The translations under genes and the position numbers were made by a program. A stretch of 64,000 nt of DNA from Alphaproteobacteria bacterium 33-17 (GTDB lineage Bacteria > Pseudomonadota > Alphaproteobacteria > Rickettsiales > 33-17). How positions within the stretch are numbered: position 1 is the first letter of the stretch; each line of letters starts with the position of its first letter. The stretch is from contig MKSX01000009.1 in the NCBI GenBank assembly GCA_001897445.1, forward strand, positions 87,904 through 151,903, in the 5' to 3' direction. Below are positions 50,536-60,400 of this stretch, piece by piece. The notes beneath the pieces were generated by a model. It worked only from the letters and a program-made list of their open reading frames with translations. It was not told the origin of the DNA and did not search any database.

Positions 50536-51837
50536 TTAGTATTTCTCATCAATTAATGATTCTATCATCGATGGGTCAAACGTAGGAATGTTATGTTTTA
50601 TTGCTACTTCTCTTCGTTGAGAAAAGCTATCGTCTATAAATAAAGAATCTGTATTAGTAATGAAATTAGCTTTGGATTCATGTTCCTTCAGCCAGATTAT
50701 TCTGTCAAAGATTTCACTTATTTTATGATCCCTTAAAAACTGCATTTTATCTAATGCTAGAGATTTTGAAATTAAAGTTATCTTGATTTTTTTATTTATA
50801 CATTGATATAGAAATGCGATGATCTGAGTATTTATTTTGCCATCTTTTGTGATGATTGTATGATCTAAATCAATATATACTTCATTATATTGTAAATCTA
50901 ATAAATATCTGTTTTGAAGTGCCCGATCAATTACTACATTGTAATTGTTTAGTAAAACCTGTATATCCAGGTTATTGTGTATAAATATAGTTAATAAAGG
51001 AAAATTTATGCCTCTTACCCTGTTTAAGGCCATGGTACCTGCTACTCGGGTTTCTATTTCTAGTAATTTTAGGGTGCCACTTATGTCTTTTTTCATTTGA
51101 AAAAACCAAACGCCATATATTTTTAAATTTTTTAATATATGTTTTGCTGTTTCTATAAAATAGGAGTTTAATTTTTCATCTACTAAAGTGCAATTCATGG
51201 AAGTTCCCATGCGAATTCGGTTGCGTTTGCGTCCTGAGCAAAATAGTAAATTGCCACTTTTATCTGATAGACAATCAATTGTATATTCTTCTCCGGGTAA
51301 ATATTCTTGAATTATATATTTAATTTCAGTGTCATTTATAACGTTTAGTAACGATTGTTCGTCTTTTATAACTAATGTATTTTGTTGTCCATACCAGTTG
51401 TCAGGTTTTACAAATACCGGATAATGCTCTACATCTTTAGGGGTATTATATATTTTTGGAGTATTAATTATATTTTCTAACAACTTTAAAGTTAGTGTTT
51501 TAGATCGTATGATTTTTACAGTCTCATTGTCTGGAAGTAATATTCGACATTTTATGTTCTGACGCTGTTCTATAATTTTATCGATTATAAAAACATGACC
51601 TGGGAATATGAAGTCTATATTATATTTTGTGATAATCTCATTAATGTCATTTAGCCATTCTGGATCTTGGATATCTTTAATAACAAAATGCCTACTGTAA
51701 ACATACGGGGAATGATTAGACACTGCAGAGGATGCTGAGAATAATGTAATTTCTTTGCAATAGACTAGAGATTTATAGATTTCAAGGCCTACCTCATTGC
51801 CACCCGGAAATACTAAGATATTCCATTTATTATACAT
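50536..51837 (-). CDS. ATP-grasp ligase fused to a HAD-type domain
   Basis: Residues of about 1-290 form an ATP-grasp (CarB-like) domain: NILVFPGGNEVGLEIYKSL, the ATP-binding YPVFVKPDNWYGQQNTLVIK, IIQEYLPGEEYTIDCLSD and LLEIETRVAGT. The C-terminal about 130 residues look like a HAD phosphatase: YIDLDHTIITKDGK (DxD nucleophile replaced by DLDHT), ITLISKSLALDKMQFL and SLFIDDSFSQRREVA. ATP-grasp enzymes join a carboxylate to an amine via an acyl phosphate, so it may attach an amino acid or acyl group to the 3-amino sugar, with the HAD part removing a phosphate. It overlaps fdtA by 8 bases. Confidence 0.75.
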   Translation of the reverse strand: MYNKWNILVFPGGNEVGLEIYKSLVYCKEITLFSASSAVSNHSPYVYSRHFVIKDIQDPEWLNDINEIITKYNIDFIFPGHVFIIDKIIEQRQNIKCRILLPDNETVKIIRSKTLTLKLLENIINTPKIYNTPKDVEHYPVFVKPDNWYGQQNTLVIKDEQSLLNVINDTEIKYIIQEYLPGEEYTIDCLSDKSGNLLFCSGRKRNRIRMGTSMNCTLVDEKLNSYFIETAKHILKNLKIYGVWFFQMKKDISGTLKLLEIETRVAGTMALNRVRGINFPLLTIFIHNNLDIQVLLNNYNVVIDRALQNRYLLDLQYNEVYIDLDHTIITKDGKINTQIIAFLYQCINKKIKITLISKSLALDKMQFLRDHKISEIFDRIIWLKEHESKANFITNTDSLFIDDSFSQRREVAIKHNIPTFDPSMIESLIDEKY

Positions 51838-52252
51838 AGCTGCTTACAAACTCAAGGAATTTTGAATAATCTCTTATATAGTCATTTTCATTATACACTT
51901 CACTTGCAAGTACCATAAGAATGCAATTTTCAGAAAAATCAGTAATTTCTCGCCAGACACATTCATTTATTAATAAATATCTATCTTGAGAATCTAGTTT
52001 ATAAGTTTTTTTACTAGTGCCATTATCCAAAATTACCTTACAGTGACCGGACAGACAAATGATAGCTTGCTTTAAATTTTTGTGTGCGTGCTTTCCTCTT
52101 ACGGTATCTTTATTGCTACAAAAAATACAATAGACTCTTTTAATATCAAAAGGGATATTCTCATTTTCTTGCAAAACAATAATTTTACCATTTTTAGGAT
52201 CTTGGTCTTCTATTTGTTTTATATTTATAAGATTTTGATCATTAAAAAACAT
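51830..52252 (-). CDS. fdtA: FdtA/QdtA-like sugar 3,4-ketoisomerase (WxcM-like cupin)
   Basis: A cupin protein of 140 residues with the FdtA signature RGKHAHKNLKQAIICLSGHC and a C-terminal YNENDYIRDYSKFLEFV. FdtA-like isomerases turn dTDP-4-keto-6-deoxyglucose into the 3-keto isomer, which FdtB then aminates; this pairing is seen in the same operon. Whether the product is Fuc3N or Qui3N cannot be told. The dTDP-glucose enzymes RmlA/RmlB are not in the window. Confidence 0.88.
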   Translation of the reverse strand: MFFNDQNLINIKQIEDQDPKNGKIIVLQENENIPFDIKRVYCIFCSNKDTVRGKHAHKNLKQAIICLSGHCKVILDNGTSKKTYKLDSQDRYLLINECVWREITDFSENCILMVLASEVYNENDYIRDYSKFLEFVSSYV

Positions 52253-52271
52253 ACTGGTATTTCTCTTGAAA

Positions 52272-52985
52272 TTAAATTATTTGTACAGTAACTTCAGTGC
52301 CTGCACCTATAGTTTGCTCAGAGTGGTATGCAATATATTTAAATTTTATACCTGTCCTTTCAGCAAATTCTTGAAAAGCTCTATACTCATGAGATTGCCA
52401 ATCAACAACGTTTATAAGCTCATCAAAAAGTATAACAGTCCCTGAAGTTATTCTAGTTTCAATAATATCGAAAATATCTTTGGTGGATTGATAAAGATCG
52501 CAGTCTACATGAATGAAAGAAAAGTTTTCTATATTAACGGACAAAAAGTTTGGTAATGTATCTTTGAACAAGCCTTTAATTAATTTTACATTATTTGGGA
52601 CTTCTGGAAGCCTATTAAGTCCAAAACTACCTTGTGGCATTACAGTACCCCAATCTTCAGGTAATCCATCAAAAGAGTCAAATCCGTATATATTTTTATT
52701 TTTGAAAGATTGAGCTATTATTTTAATGCTTTCACCTTTGTAAACTCCAAATTCTGCATATATCCCATCTTTAGGTGAGTTATTAATACAAAATTTAATT
52801 AAATCTTTTCGGTTGTTAAATCTTCTGGTGTTAATTAAATTGTGATTAGCAAATTCGATTGATGTTTCAAAAGACTTTTGTACCATGTGTTTATATAAAC
52901 TGTTTTTACGAAACTTATGTGCCTCTACAAAATCTCGTAATATATTTTTAGTTATTCTAACAAAAGTTCTTACAAAATAGCTCAT
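52272..52985 (-). CDS. TylF/MycF-family O-methyltransferase
   Basis: The 237-residue protein matches the macrocin O-methyltransferase (TylF/MycF) family: GIYAEFGVYKGESIKIIAQS with the SAM-binding Glu, NIYGFDSFDGLPEDWG, FSFIHVDCDLYQSTKDIFD and GTVILFDELINVVDWQSHE, where the Asp residues bind metal. Such enzymes methylate sugar hydroxyls in a Mg-dependent manner. It is the first gene of the minus-strand glycan operon and starts near the end of the locus; the promoter lies in 52986-53225. Confidence 0.85.
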   Translation of the reverse strand: MSYFVRTFVRITKNILRDFVEAHKFRKNSLYKHMVQKSFETSIEFANHNLINTRRFNNRKDLIKFCINNSPKDGIYAEFGVYKGESIKIIAQSFKNKNIYGFDSFDGLPEDWGTVMPQGSFGLNRLPEVPNNVKLIKGLFKDTLPNFLSVNIENFSFIHVDCDLYQSTKDIFDIIETRITSGTVILFDELINVVDWQSHEYRAFQEFAERTGIKFKYIAYHSEQTIGAGTEVTVQII

Positions 52986-53225
52986 AAATATATAAAATCC
53001 TGGGTTACTTAAATTTGTGGATTGTAACTTACTATATGTATATTTAAATTACAATAGTTAAGTAAGGTGGTATTGAAATTATTTAAAGTTATAATTTCAG
53101 GACTGAGCTTATGTATATATATGACAATTAAAAAAAGTTTATATTTTACTAATTTTGCAAAATATAATTTAAGATGTTTAATTTGATGCTAATGTTCTGG
53201 AAGGTTTTTGGCTTCAGGAAATACT

Positions 53226-53276
53226 TGGTTGCGGGGGCCAGATTTGAACTGACGACCTTCAGGTTATGAGCCTCAG
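53226..53276 (-). other. Duplicated 3' end of tRNA-Met: attachment site (att) of an integrated element
   Basis: On the minus strand the sequence reads as the 3' part of an elongator tRNA-Met: anticodon loop CTCATAA, a CAT anticodon (53266-53268), the T-arm GGTCGTCAGTTCAAATC and acceptor end CCCCCGCAACCA. The 5' half is absent and the anticodon stem has a mismatch, so it is a fragment, not a gene. It lies 125 bases before a tyrosine-integrase gene, as expected for the far end of an element inserted into a tRNA 3' end. Confidence 0.8.
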
Positions 53277-53400
53277 GGTCTATAGTTTAATGTAGGTTAA
53301 TGTAATTTGATATAGCTTTACTTTTCAATGTACTTGCTGTATAAATCTCTTTTTATGATTTAATCAAATTTAATCTATATTAACTTAAATTGCGGCACCG

Positions 53401-54573
53401 GTGCGGCACCAGATGTTTTTTATGACAAATGAATTTAACTTTACGGCAACTGAAATTAAGAAACTTAATGTTCCTGATAAAGGTAGGGAATATTATAAAG
53501 ATACAAAAGAAAAGGGACTCTCATTATATATAACTTCAACTGGAGTAGTTACATTTTTTGTACGTAAGAGAGTTCATGGTAAAGATGAAAGGCTAATATT
53601 AGGAAACTTTCCTGAAATAAGCGTTGAGAATGCTAGAAAAATTGCTTTGCAAATAAAGGCTAAAGTTTCAGAGGGTAGTAACCCCAACGAAGAAAAGCAT
53701 AGATTAAGAGATGATCTAACATTCAAAGAACTTTTTGATCAATTTATGGAACGCTACAGCAAAAAGCAGAAGAAGTCTTGGCAGTATGATGAGCGTGAGG
53801 TAAATAAATTTCTATCACACTGGTTCGGTAAAAAGATTTCTAGAATTACTAAACAAGAGATTCAACAGCTTCATGAAAGAATTGCAGAAAATAATGGTAT
53901 TTATCAAGCTAACAGGATTTTAGAGAGAATAAGAGCTATATACAATAAAGCCATCGAATGGGGATGGAATGGTGTTAACCCTACTTCTGGCATTAAAAAG
54001 TATAGAGAGAAAAAACGAGAAAGATTTTTAATGCCAGAGGAATTGCCAAAATTCTTTGAGGCTTTGTCAGAAGAACACAACGAAACTGCCAGGGATTTTA
54101 TACTAATATCACTATTTACAGGTGCCAGAAAAAGCAACGTTCTAGCGATGCAATGGAAAGACGTAGACTGGCATCATAAAACATGGCGTATTCCAGAGAC
54201 TAAAAATGGTGATGCTGTCATAATACCTCTTATTGACGATGCTATAGAAGTATTACAGCGCAGAAAAGCTCTGGCAATAAATGGCTGGGTATTCCCTAGC
54301 GAAACTAGTAGCTCAGGACACTTTGCTGATCCTAAAAAGGCATGGAAAAGAGTACTGACCAAGGCTGGCATTGAAGATTTACGTATCCATGATATCAGAA
54401 GAACCTTAGGAAGTTACCAAGCTATTGCAGGCTCAAGTCTATCCATTATCGGCAAATCACTTGGTCATAAATCCCAACAAGCAACTCAGATATATGCAAG
54501 GCTACATAACGACCCAGTAAAGGAGTCCATGGAGAAGGCAGCAGCATTGATGTTTAAGGATTGGGAAAAGTAA
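53401..54573 (+). CDS. Tyrosine site-specific integrase
   Basis: The N-terminal domain resembles the DUF4102-type arm (KGLSLYITSTGVVTFFVRKR). The core has the tyrosine-recombinase residues: Arg in SLFTGARKSNVLAMQW, a HxxR in RIHDIRRTLGSYQ, and the nucleophile Tyr in QATQIYARL. Length 390 residues is typical of P4-like integrases that use tRNA genes. The GTG at 53401 gives a short extension; ATG at 53413 or 53422 may be the true start. The stop codon is overlapped by the target duplication of an IS element. Confidence 0.92.
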   Translation: MRHQMFFMTNEFNFTATEIKKLNVPDKGREYYKDTKEKGLSLYITSTGVVTFFVRKRVHGKDERLILGNFPEISVENARKIALQIKAKVSEGSNPNEEKHRLRDDLTFKELFDQFMERYSKKQKKSWQYDEREVNKFLSHWFGKKISRITKQEIQQLHERIAENNGIYQANRILERIRAIYNKAIEWGWNGVNPTSGIKKYREKKRERFLMPEELPKFFEALSEEHNETARDFILISLFTGARKSNVLAMQWKDVDWHHKTWRIPETKNGDAVIIPLIDDAIEVLQRRKALAINGWVFPSETSSSGHFADPKKAWKRVLTKAGIEDLRIHDIRRTLGSYQAIAGSSLSIIGKSLGHKSQQATQIYARLHNDPVKESMEKAAALMFKDWEK

Positions 54574-54577
54574 TAAT

Positions 54578-55917
54578 GGGTCTGTCAATCTAGGTGTGTA
54601 AATTAGAAGTAGATAAGTAAATCTTGGATAACGCAAATAAATCCAAGATTTACGTATCGTAAGAACAACAACTAAAATACACAGGTAAGAAATGACAAAA
54701 AGAATAAAATCACCATTTAAAGATGAAACGCTAGCAGATATTGTGCAGTATTGTGGAAGCCAAGAAGAATTAATGTCAACCTTCAAGCTACTGCAGAAAG
54801 CCATGTTAGAAAAGGCATTAGAAGGAGAGCTTGGGTATCACTTAGGCTATGATAAAAGTGAGCGGAGCGACGGCAGCAATAGCCGTTATGGATATGGCAG
54901 TAAGAAGATAATAACAAACACCGGGGAATTTGAAATCGCAACCCCTAGAGATAGGGATGCAAGTTTTGAGCCGAGGTTAATCCAGAAGGGGCAAAGAGAA
55001 TTCAAGGGTTTTGAAGAGAAGATTATCTCGATGTACGCCAGAGGCATGAGTATGCGGGATATACAAGCGCAGCTTGAGGAGATGTACAGCATAGATGTAT
55101 CGGCTGAGTTTATATCAAACGTTACCGACAAGGTAATTGACGAGGTTGTATCATGGCAAAACCGTGCGCTTGATAAGGTATATCCTATATTATACCTAGA
55201 TTGCCTTGTGGTTAAGGTAAAAGAGAATAACCAAATTATAAATAAATCTTTGTTTTTGGCGATAGGGGTGAATATGGAAGGCCATAAAGAAGTGCTAGGC
55301 ATGTGGCTTGCCAAAAATGAGGGAGCGAAGTTCTGGTTATCGGTTATTACCGAGATCAGAAATCGTGGCGTAGAAGAGATCTATATAGCCTGCGTAGATG
55401 GACTCAAAGGCTTTCCTGATGCAATTAACAGCGTATTCCCTAAAACGATAGTGCAGCTTTGCATAGTACATATGGTAAGGAATAGCTTAAATTATGTGCC
55501 ATGGAAAGATCGCAAGTTGGTTGCTATAGATCTTAAGGCAATTTATACCGCTAGTAACGATAAGTCAGCTGAACTTGCTTTACAGCATTTTAAGGATAAA
55601 TGGGATACAAAGTATCCTACCATAGCTGATATGTGGCAGCGTAATTGGCAGGGAATTATTCCATTTCTAAGCTTTCCCAATGACATCCGAAAGGCCATCT
55701 ATACTACAAATACTATAGAATCCATCAATCGCCAAATTAGAAAAATCATCAAATCTAAGGGCTCTTTCCCCAATGACGAGGCGGTTTTTAAATTGGTATT
55801 TTTAGCCTTGCAAAATGCTGAAAAAAAGTGGACAATGCCCATCAGAGATTGGAAACTGGCCTTAAACCAGTTCGCCATCCTCTTTAACTCTCTTTACACA
55901 CTTTAACTGATAGACTC
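54578..55917 (+). mobile_element. IS256-family insertion sequence with 8-bp target duplication
   Basis: Terminal inverted repeats of about 25 bp bound the element: 54578-54602 (GGGTCTGTCAATCTAGGTG...) and 55893-55917 in inverse, with most positions matching and both sharing GTGTGTAAA. GTAATAAT flanks both ends (54570-54577 and 55918-55925), a perfect 8-bp target duplication as made by IS256. The element is 1340 bp and encodes one intact transposase. Confidence 0.93.
54692..55906 (+). CDS. IS256-family transposase (mutator type)
   Basis: The 404-residue protein has the family's segments: GELGYHLGYDKSE, RDRDASFEPRLIQKGQREF, ARGMSMRDIQAQLEEMYSI, the DDE catalytic residues in YLDCLVVKVK (first Asp), ACVDGLKGFPDAI (second Asp) and TTNTIESINRQIRK (Glu). 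No stop codons or frameshifts are seen, so it is probably active. The start is ATG at 54692, about 90 bases inside the left repeat. Confidence 0.95.
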   Translation: MTKRIKSPFKDETLADIVQYCGSQEELMSTFKLLQKAMLEKALEGELGYHLGYDKSERSDGSNSRYGYGSKKIITNTGEFEIATPRDRDASFEPRLIQKGQREFKGFEEKIISMYARGMSMRDIQAQLEEMYSIDVSAEFISNVTDKVIDEVVSWQNRALDKVYPILYLDCLVVKVKENNQIINKSLFLAIGVNMEGHKEVLGMWLAKNEGAKFWLSVITEIRNRGVEEIYIACVDGLKGFPDAINSVFPKTIVQLCIVHMVRNSLNYVPWKDRKLVAIDLKAIYTASNDKSAELALQHFKDKWDTKYPTIADMWQRNWQGIIPFLSFPNDIRKAIYTTNTIESINRQIRKIIKSKGSFPNDEAVFKLVFLALQNAEKKWTMPIRDWKLALNQFAILFNSLYTL

Positions 55918-55963
55918 GTAATAATAGATATTCTATAGGTTTTGCAATTAAACCTATTAACTA

Positions 55964-56896
55964 CTATATTACCAAATTTTTTCTAATAAATCTTAATATA
56001 TCACTCCTTAGCGAAATATAAAACTCTTCGCATTCTTGCTTAGTTCCATCAAAATATATATTGTTAGGAAATTCACCTAAATAAGCATGATCCATGAAGC
56101 TGATATGTTTTGATCCTTTATAATGTTTATATTCGTAGCCTGCTTCTTCTAATAGTTTTGCAGTTCCAGAGCTAACTTGATAATCCTTTCTTTCCTCTGA
56201 TAAACAAAACAAAATTGGATATTTTTTAGGATATGGGAATTGTAACTCACCATCTATAAAAACTATACATTCTTTAACATTCTCAAAATTATCATGAAGT
56301 AATAGTGTATTTATACTTTTACGAAATATTCCTGATGTCCGGTTTGCAAGCATAAGTAAAGCATTTCCTCCCATTGAATGGCCAATTAAAGCTGTTTTAT
56401 CAGAATCAATTTTACCATAGAATTCGTTCGCATTATTGGTTTTAATCCACTCAAACACATATAATATATCATCAATAATACTGCTATGTTTAGAACAGCT
56501 TCTACTTTCCCAGAATTTTGGAGGGTTTGAATCTGTATGGAGCTGATGCTGAATGCAAACTACAATAAATCCATTAGAAGCAATTTCCTCATTTATAGTG
56601 GCATAATCTGTCATTATGGCATTATTACCATGGCTAAAAAAAACTAATGGAAATTTTCCCTGAGCTATGTTAGAGGTGGAATCTAGTTTAGCAAAAACCA
56701 TATTTTTTAATAATGTAAATTCTTTTGATCCTCTTGTTTCATATACTTTTTCATATGGGGCATTATTATTTTGATGACTTGGAAAATATACTTGCAGAGG
56801 AATTAGCTTGTTATTTCTGTACTCATCATAAAGGTCATACTTAGATAAACCTATACTAAATTTTCCAGTAGGAGCTATGATTATTTTATTTGCCAT
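55964..56896 (-). CDS. Alpha/beta hydrolase (PAF acetylhydrolase / dienelactone hydrolase-like)
   Basis: The nucleophile elbow GHSMGGNALLML and the oxyanion segment LVFFSHGNNAIMTDYATINE mark an alpha/beta hydrolase. YEYKHYKGSKHISFMDHAYL holds the catalytic His. The layout matches plasma PAF-acetylhydrolase-like and dienelactone-type hydrolases. No signal peptide is visible. In an element carrying large unknown proteins it could be a lipase effector or simple cargo. It lies between the IS element and a long gene-free stretch. Confidence 0.8.
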   Translation of the reverse strand: MANKIIIAPTGKFSIGLSKYDLYDEYRNNKLIPLQVYFPSHQNNNAPYEKVYETRGSKEFTLLKNMVFAKLDSTSNIAQGKFPLVFFSHGNNAIMTDYATINEEIASNGFIVVCIQHQLHTDSNPPKFWESRSCSKHSSIIDDILYVFEWIKTNNANEFYGKIDSDKTALIGHSMGGNALLMLANRTSGIFRKSINTLLLHDNFENVKECIVFIDGELQFPYPKKYPILFCLSEERKDYQVSSGTAKLLEEAGYEYKHYKGSKHISFMDHAYLGEFPNNIYFDGTKQECEEFYISLRSDILRFIRKNLVI

Positions 56897-57456
56897 AATT
56901 ATTACCTACTTACCACATCCACCTCAAGAAAGCCTTAAGCAATTGTAAAACAATTACCAGTAACATATCTTGATACTTTATTTGAAGATAAGTATAATAT
57001 AGTAATTTGGATTTGCAACAAAACCAAGTAGTATTAACAGTTCCATTTCTATTTAGCTTCTAGAGTATAGATTAGTCCAGGTATAATATTGATTCTAATA
57101 TTATATGATGAAAATTCTCTAACTAATACCTTAATTAACTTAAATTACCATACTCCTAAAATATTAGTAGAAATTATGGTATAAAAATATCAATAATTCC
57201 AGCTATTTTAGCATTGTTTTATAGTATCGATTTTTCCATTATGTGATTCAAATAACTCAAACGCCTCTCTAAATTCAAGATTTTTTACTTTACTTTACCT
57301 TTTTGACTTTTTTTATTTTTCTACTGTTGCATTAGATTCTAAAATTTAGGTCAAATATTTTATTAATAATATTGAAAATAATATTATCTAAACTAGTTGG
57401 CAATTAATAATTTGTCACTTTATTATCCATAAAAGTTAATAAAATTATGAGCAATT
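56897..57456. other. Intergenic stretch with one arm of an inverted repeat
   Basis: I see no convincing gene in these 560 bases. The arm CTGTTGCATTAGATTCTAAA (from 57324, continuing ATTTAG to 57349) is found inverted at 63930-63955. A 27-codon minus-strand frame near 57208-57290 is too short to call. The sequence is very AT-rich, especially near the start of the next gene, and may hold its promoter. Confidence 0.5.
57324..57349. repeat. Left arm of a 26-bp inverted repeat flanking a cassette
   Basis: The 26 bases match the inverse of 63930-63955 at 25 of 26 positions. The arms enclose a 6.6-kb block with three genes. The sequence is not similar to the IS256 ends. Confidence 0.85.
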
Positions 57457-60400
57457 ATGAAAAAATATGAATATAAGCACGTATATGGTCTTAGTGATAA
57501 CCCACTTGATATTACTTTCGATTATATTATAGCTATAGGAGAGGGTGTAAATAAAGGGATTAAGAGTGCTTTAACTGGTTTACATCATCCAATAGATAAC
57601 ATACTGATTCCTACAGCAGAACTACTTTCGGACGTATATTTGGAAATCTCTAATAAAACAGAACTTAATCCTACTGTAGCAATAACATATGGATTGCTAC
57701 CTGGTAAATATTTTCTAAATAATGATCCATTGTTAGAACATCAATCAAGAGCTAGAAATCATTATAGAATTGAAGGTGTAAAAGAACTATGGGAAGATTT
57801 TGCAAGTGCCAATAATCCCAAGAAAGTGGAGATGGCGGTTAGTGGACTTACAGACTGGATGGTAAATGGCGCAGCTATTGGCGGTGTGGTCAAAGCTGGA
57901 AAAATGGCTAAAAGTTTATCTAAGATAGGCACTACAAATGCTACCTTATATCAAAGTAGATTTAGAAAAGATTTTATTTCTTTTCCTGAGTTCGAATATT
58001 TGAATCTAAAAGCAGTAAAAGAATCAGGATATACTGGTAATTTACTATATGCAGTTACAGAAGATTATGAATTTTTGCTAGCAAATGAAGCTTTAAAAAA
58101 GCCTTATCAGTTTATACGAAAAGGTAGTGAAGATATAAGCCAATATATGGTGTTAAAGCATGATATACTAGCTAAATTTAAAAAGGTTTTTGCAGCAGGA
58201 GAACTCACATTTGAAAAGGGCATTATAACTGCATTTAATAATGATTCGGGTCATTTTTTACCTTTCAAATCCAAAATAGGTAAAATTGTACGTAAAGTGG
58301 TTGCTAAGAATGGTGGCGAAGAGATTTTTTATGCCACTGCAAGTATACTGAAAAAGGATAGAGCTATTATATTCAAGCCATCTTCTCAGATATTAAAGTC
58401 CCTGCCATATGGTGGGAGTTTAATGGCAGGAAGGGAGAGTAGTTCAAGTTTTTTCGAATATCCAGATTATGATTGCTCAGAAAGTAATATAACTGAGAAA
58501 GAATTATGGTATCACATGGGTTATACATCGATGCTAGATGGTGAGACTTTTGATGCAGTCTATGATCCTAATAGCCCGAATCAGCCAAAGTATATTGAAG
58601 TAAGTATGCTAGATCAGATTAATGATATGCATAATATAAAATTTACTAAATCTTATCAGTCTCATGATCATAACGCAAGTTCTCGTGAAGGAAAGTTTCA
58701 GGCAATCAATGCTGAAGATGATAACTATGCATGTCTTAAGGAATATTATGAACAAATAGAACGAAAAGTTACAATAGAAGGTTTTGATGATGCGCGTGAG
58801 CTGCATAATCACATGATGCTAAAAGAATTATTAGAGCGACGTGAACAAAAACTGCAGAAAGAAAAAGAAGTTAAAGAAAACATAGAACATACAATAGCTG
58901 AGCAATCTATAGATATTGAGCCTCATTTATTAGACAGATTTGCAAAACAGGTAAAGCCTAACCAAGATAACATTTCATCCAAAAAACCCTCAACATTTGC
59001 TACATACAAAGCAATCAAAAAAATTCAATCAGAATTTCCAGATTTAACAAAGCTTAAGACTGCTCAGGTTAAAGAAATTAAGAGTACTTTTAAAAAGGAA
59101 TTAGGCAAAAGTGTTAGCGATGAAGCAGTAATTGATAACCTTAAAAATGGCTATTTTGGTTATGTAAACAGGCAAGTTAAAGAGATGATGGGTTATCAGC
59201 CAGTACGTAATGACCAAACCAACCAGGATATTAGGCAAATTCAAGACGTTTTACAAAAAATGCGTGAAGAGCAGATATATGCGCAAAAAATTCAGGATAT
59301 CAGTAATTTCGGCAGTTATAGTGCGGCACTCGCATCGATGTTTGGCAAAGATAAGCTTGCTGGCAAAATTATGTCACATACTAATAATGCGCTTATGATT
59401 GGAACAAATCTAAACCGTATTGCACCTAATATGCTTGCAAATATGGGAGAACTAGGCGCTGGGCTTGGGGCAGCAGGTGGCATGATATCTCAAACAATAT
59501 CCGCATTTGTACCATATTTAGGTGTGGCTGTGGGTATTGCGTCTATGCTTGGACTTGGAAGACGTAAAAGCAAAGAGAACGGCATGCAAAAGTTTATGGA
59601 AGCAATAATTCAGCAGTTCCACCACATAGTACATGCAGATGGAGAGCGTACAAGGCATGCTATATTTGAGCTTGGTCACAAAATGCAGCTATGGAATATG
59701 GCTCTTATGGAAGCTTCACACAAAAACTATATAGCAACTTTAGAAAACAAAAGGGATATTGCACTATTCAGGCAGGAAGCTTCTGAATTATTTAGCCAAA
59801 TCTCGGATAACTTGATCAAAGTTCAGGAAAATATTCAAAATAACGCTGATAAATCACTTGAGCAGTTTAATCAATTATTAAATGCAATTTTAGAGACTGA
59901 CTTACATGCAAGTCTTAAGAAGGAACTTGAAACAATTATTGGTCGTTTGAAAGAAGCCAGAAATAGCAATGGGCAAAGTGAGGCAGATTTTAATGCTGAT
60001 ATCACAACACTAAAAAGACTTGGCACAACTTATGCCACAAGTAGCCCTCATACTGGAGGCAATGTAAATTTAAATCCTAATGCAATGCATGCGGCTTTAA
60101 CTCAGGCAAAAGACAGCTCCTACATCGTGAACTTACTTAAGAATTTACTCAAAGTAAATACGCCTGACTTACCTAATCCAAGATACATAACTGAAGTTAT
60201 TAAGGTTGCATGTTATACGCTTAAACTGCAAATGAATTCTAGCCAGGCAGACCCACAAGATATTAAAAACAATGTAGAAAGCTTAAGGCAGATTGCAAAA
60301 AATGCCAGAAGTATCATCGAGTTTGAAGATAGAATCAAGAACCCTGATATTATTAAAAATCAGCTAGAAAATTATAAAGCTAACTTGCTGAAATTTAAGG

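Noticed and set aside
53226..53276. A complete tRNA-Met gene
   Set aside because: The 5' acceptor, D-arm and proper anticodon stem are absent; only the 3' half remains.
57208..57290. A 27-codon minus-strand frame with an EF-hand-like sequence
   Set aside because: It has no start codon, is bounded by stops, the calcium-loop spacing is wrong and the length is that expected by chance.
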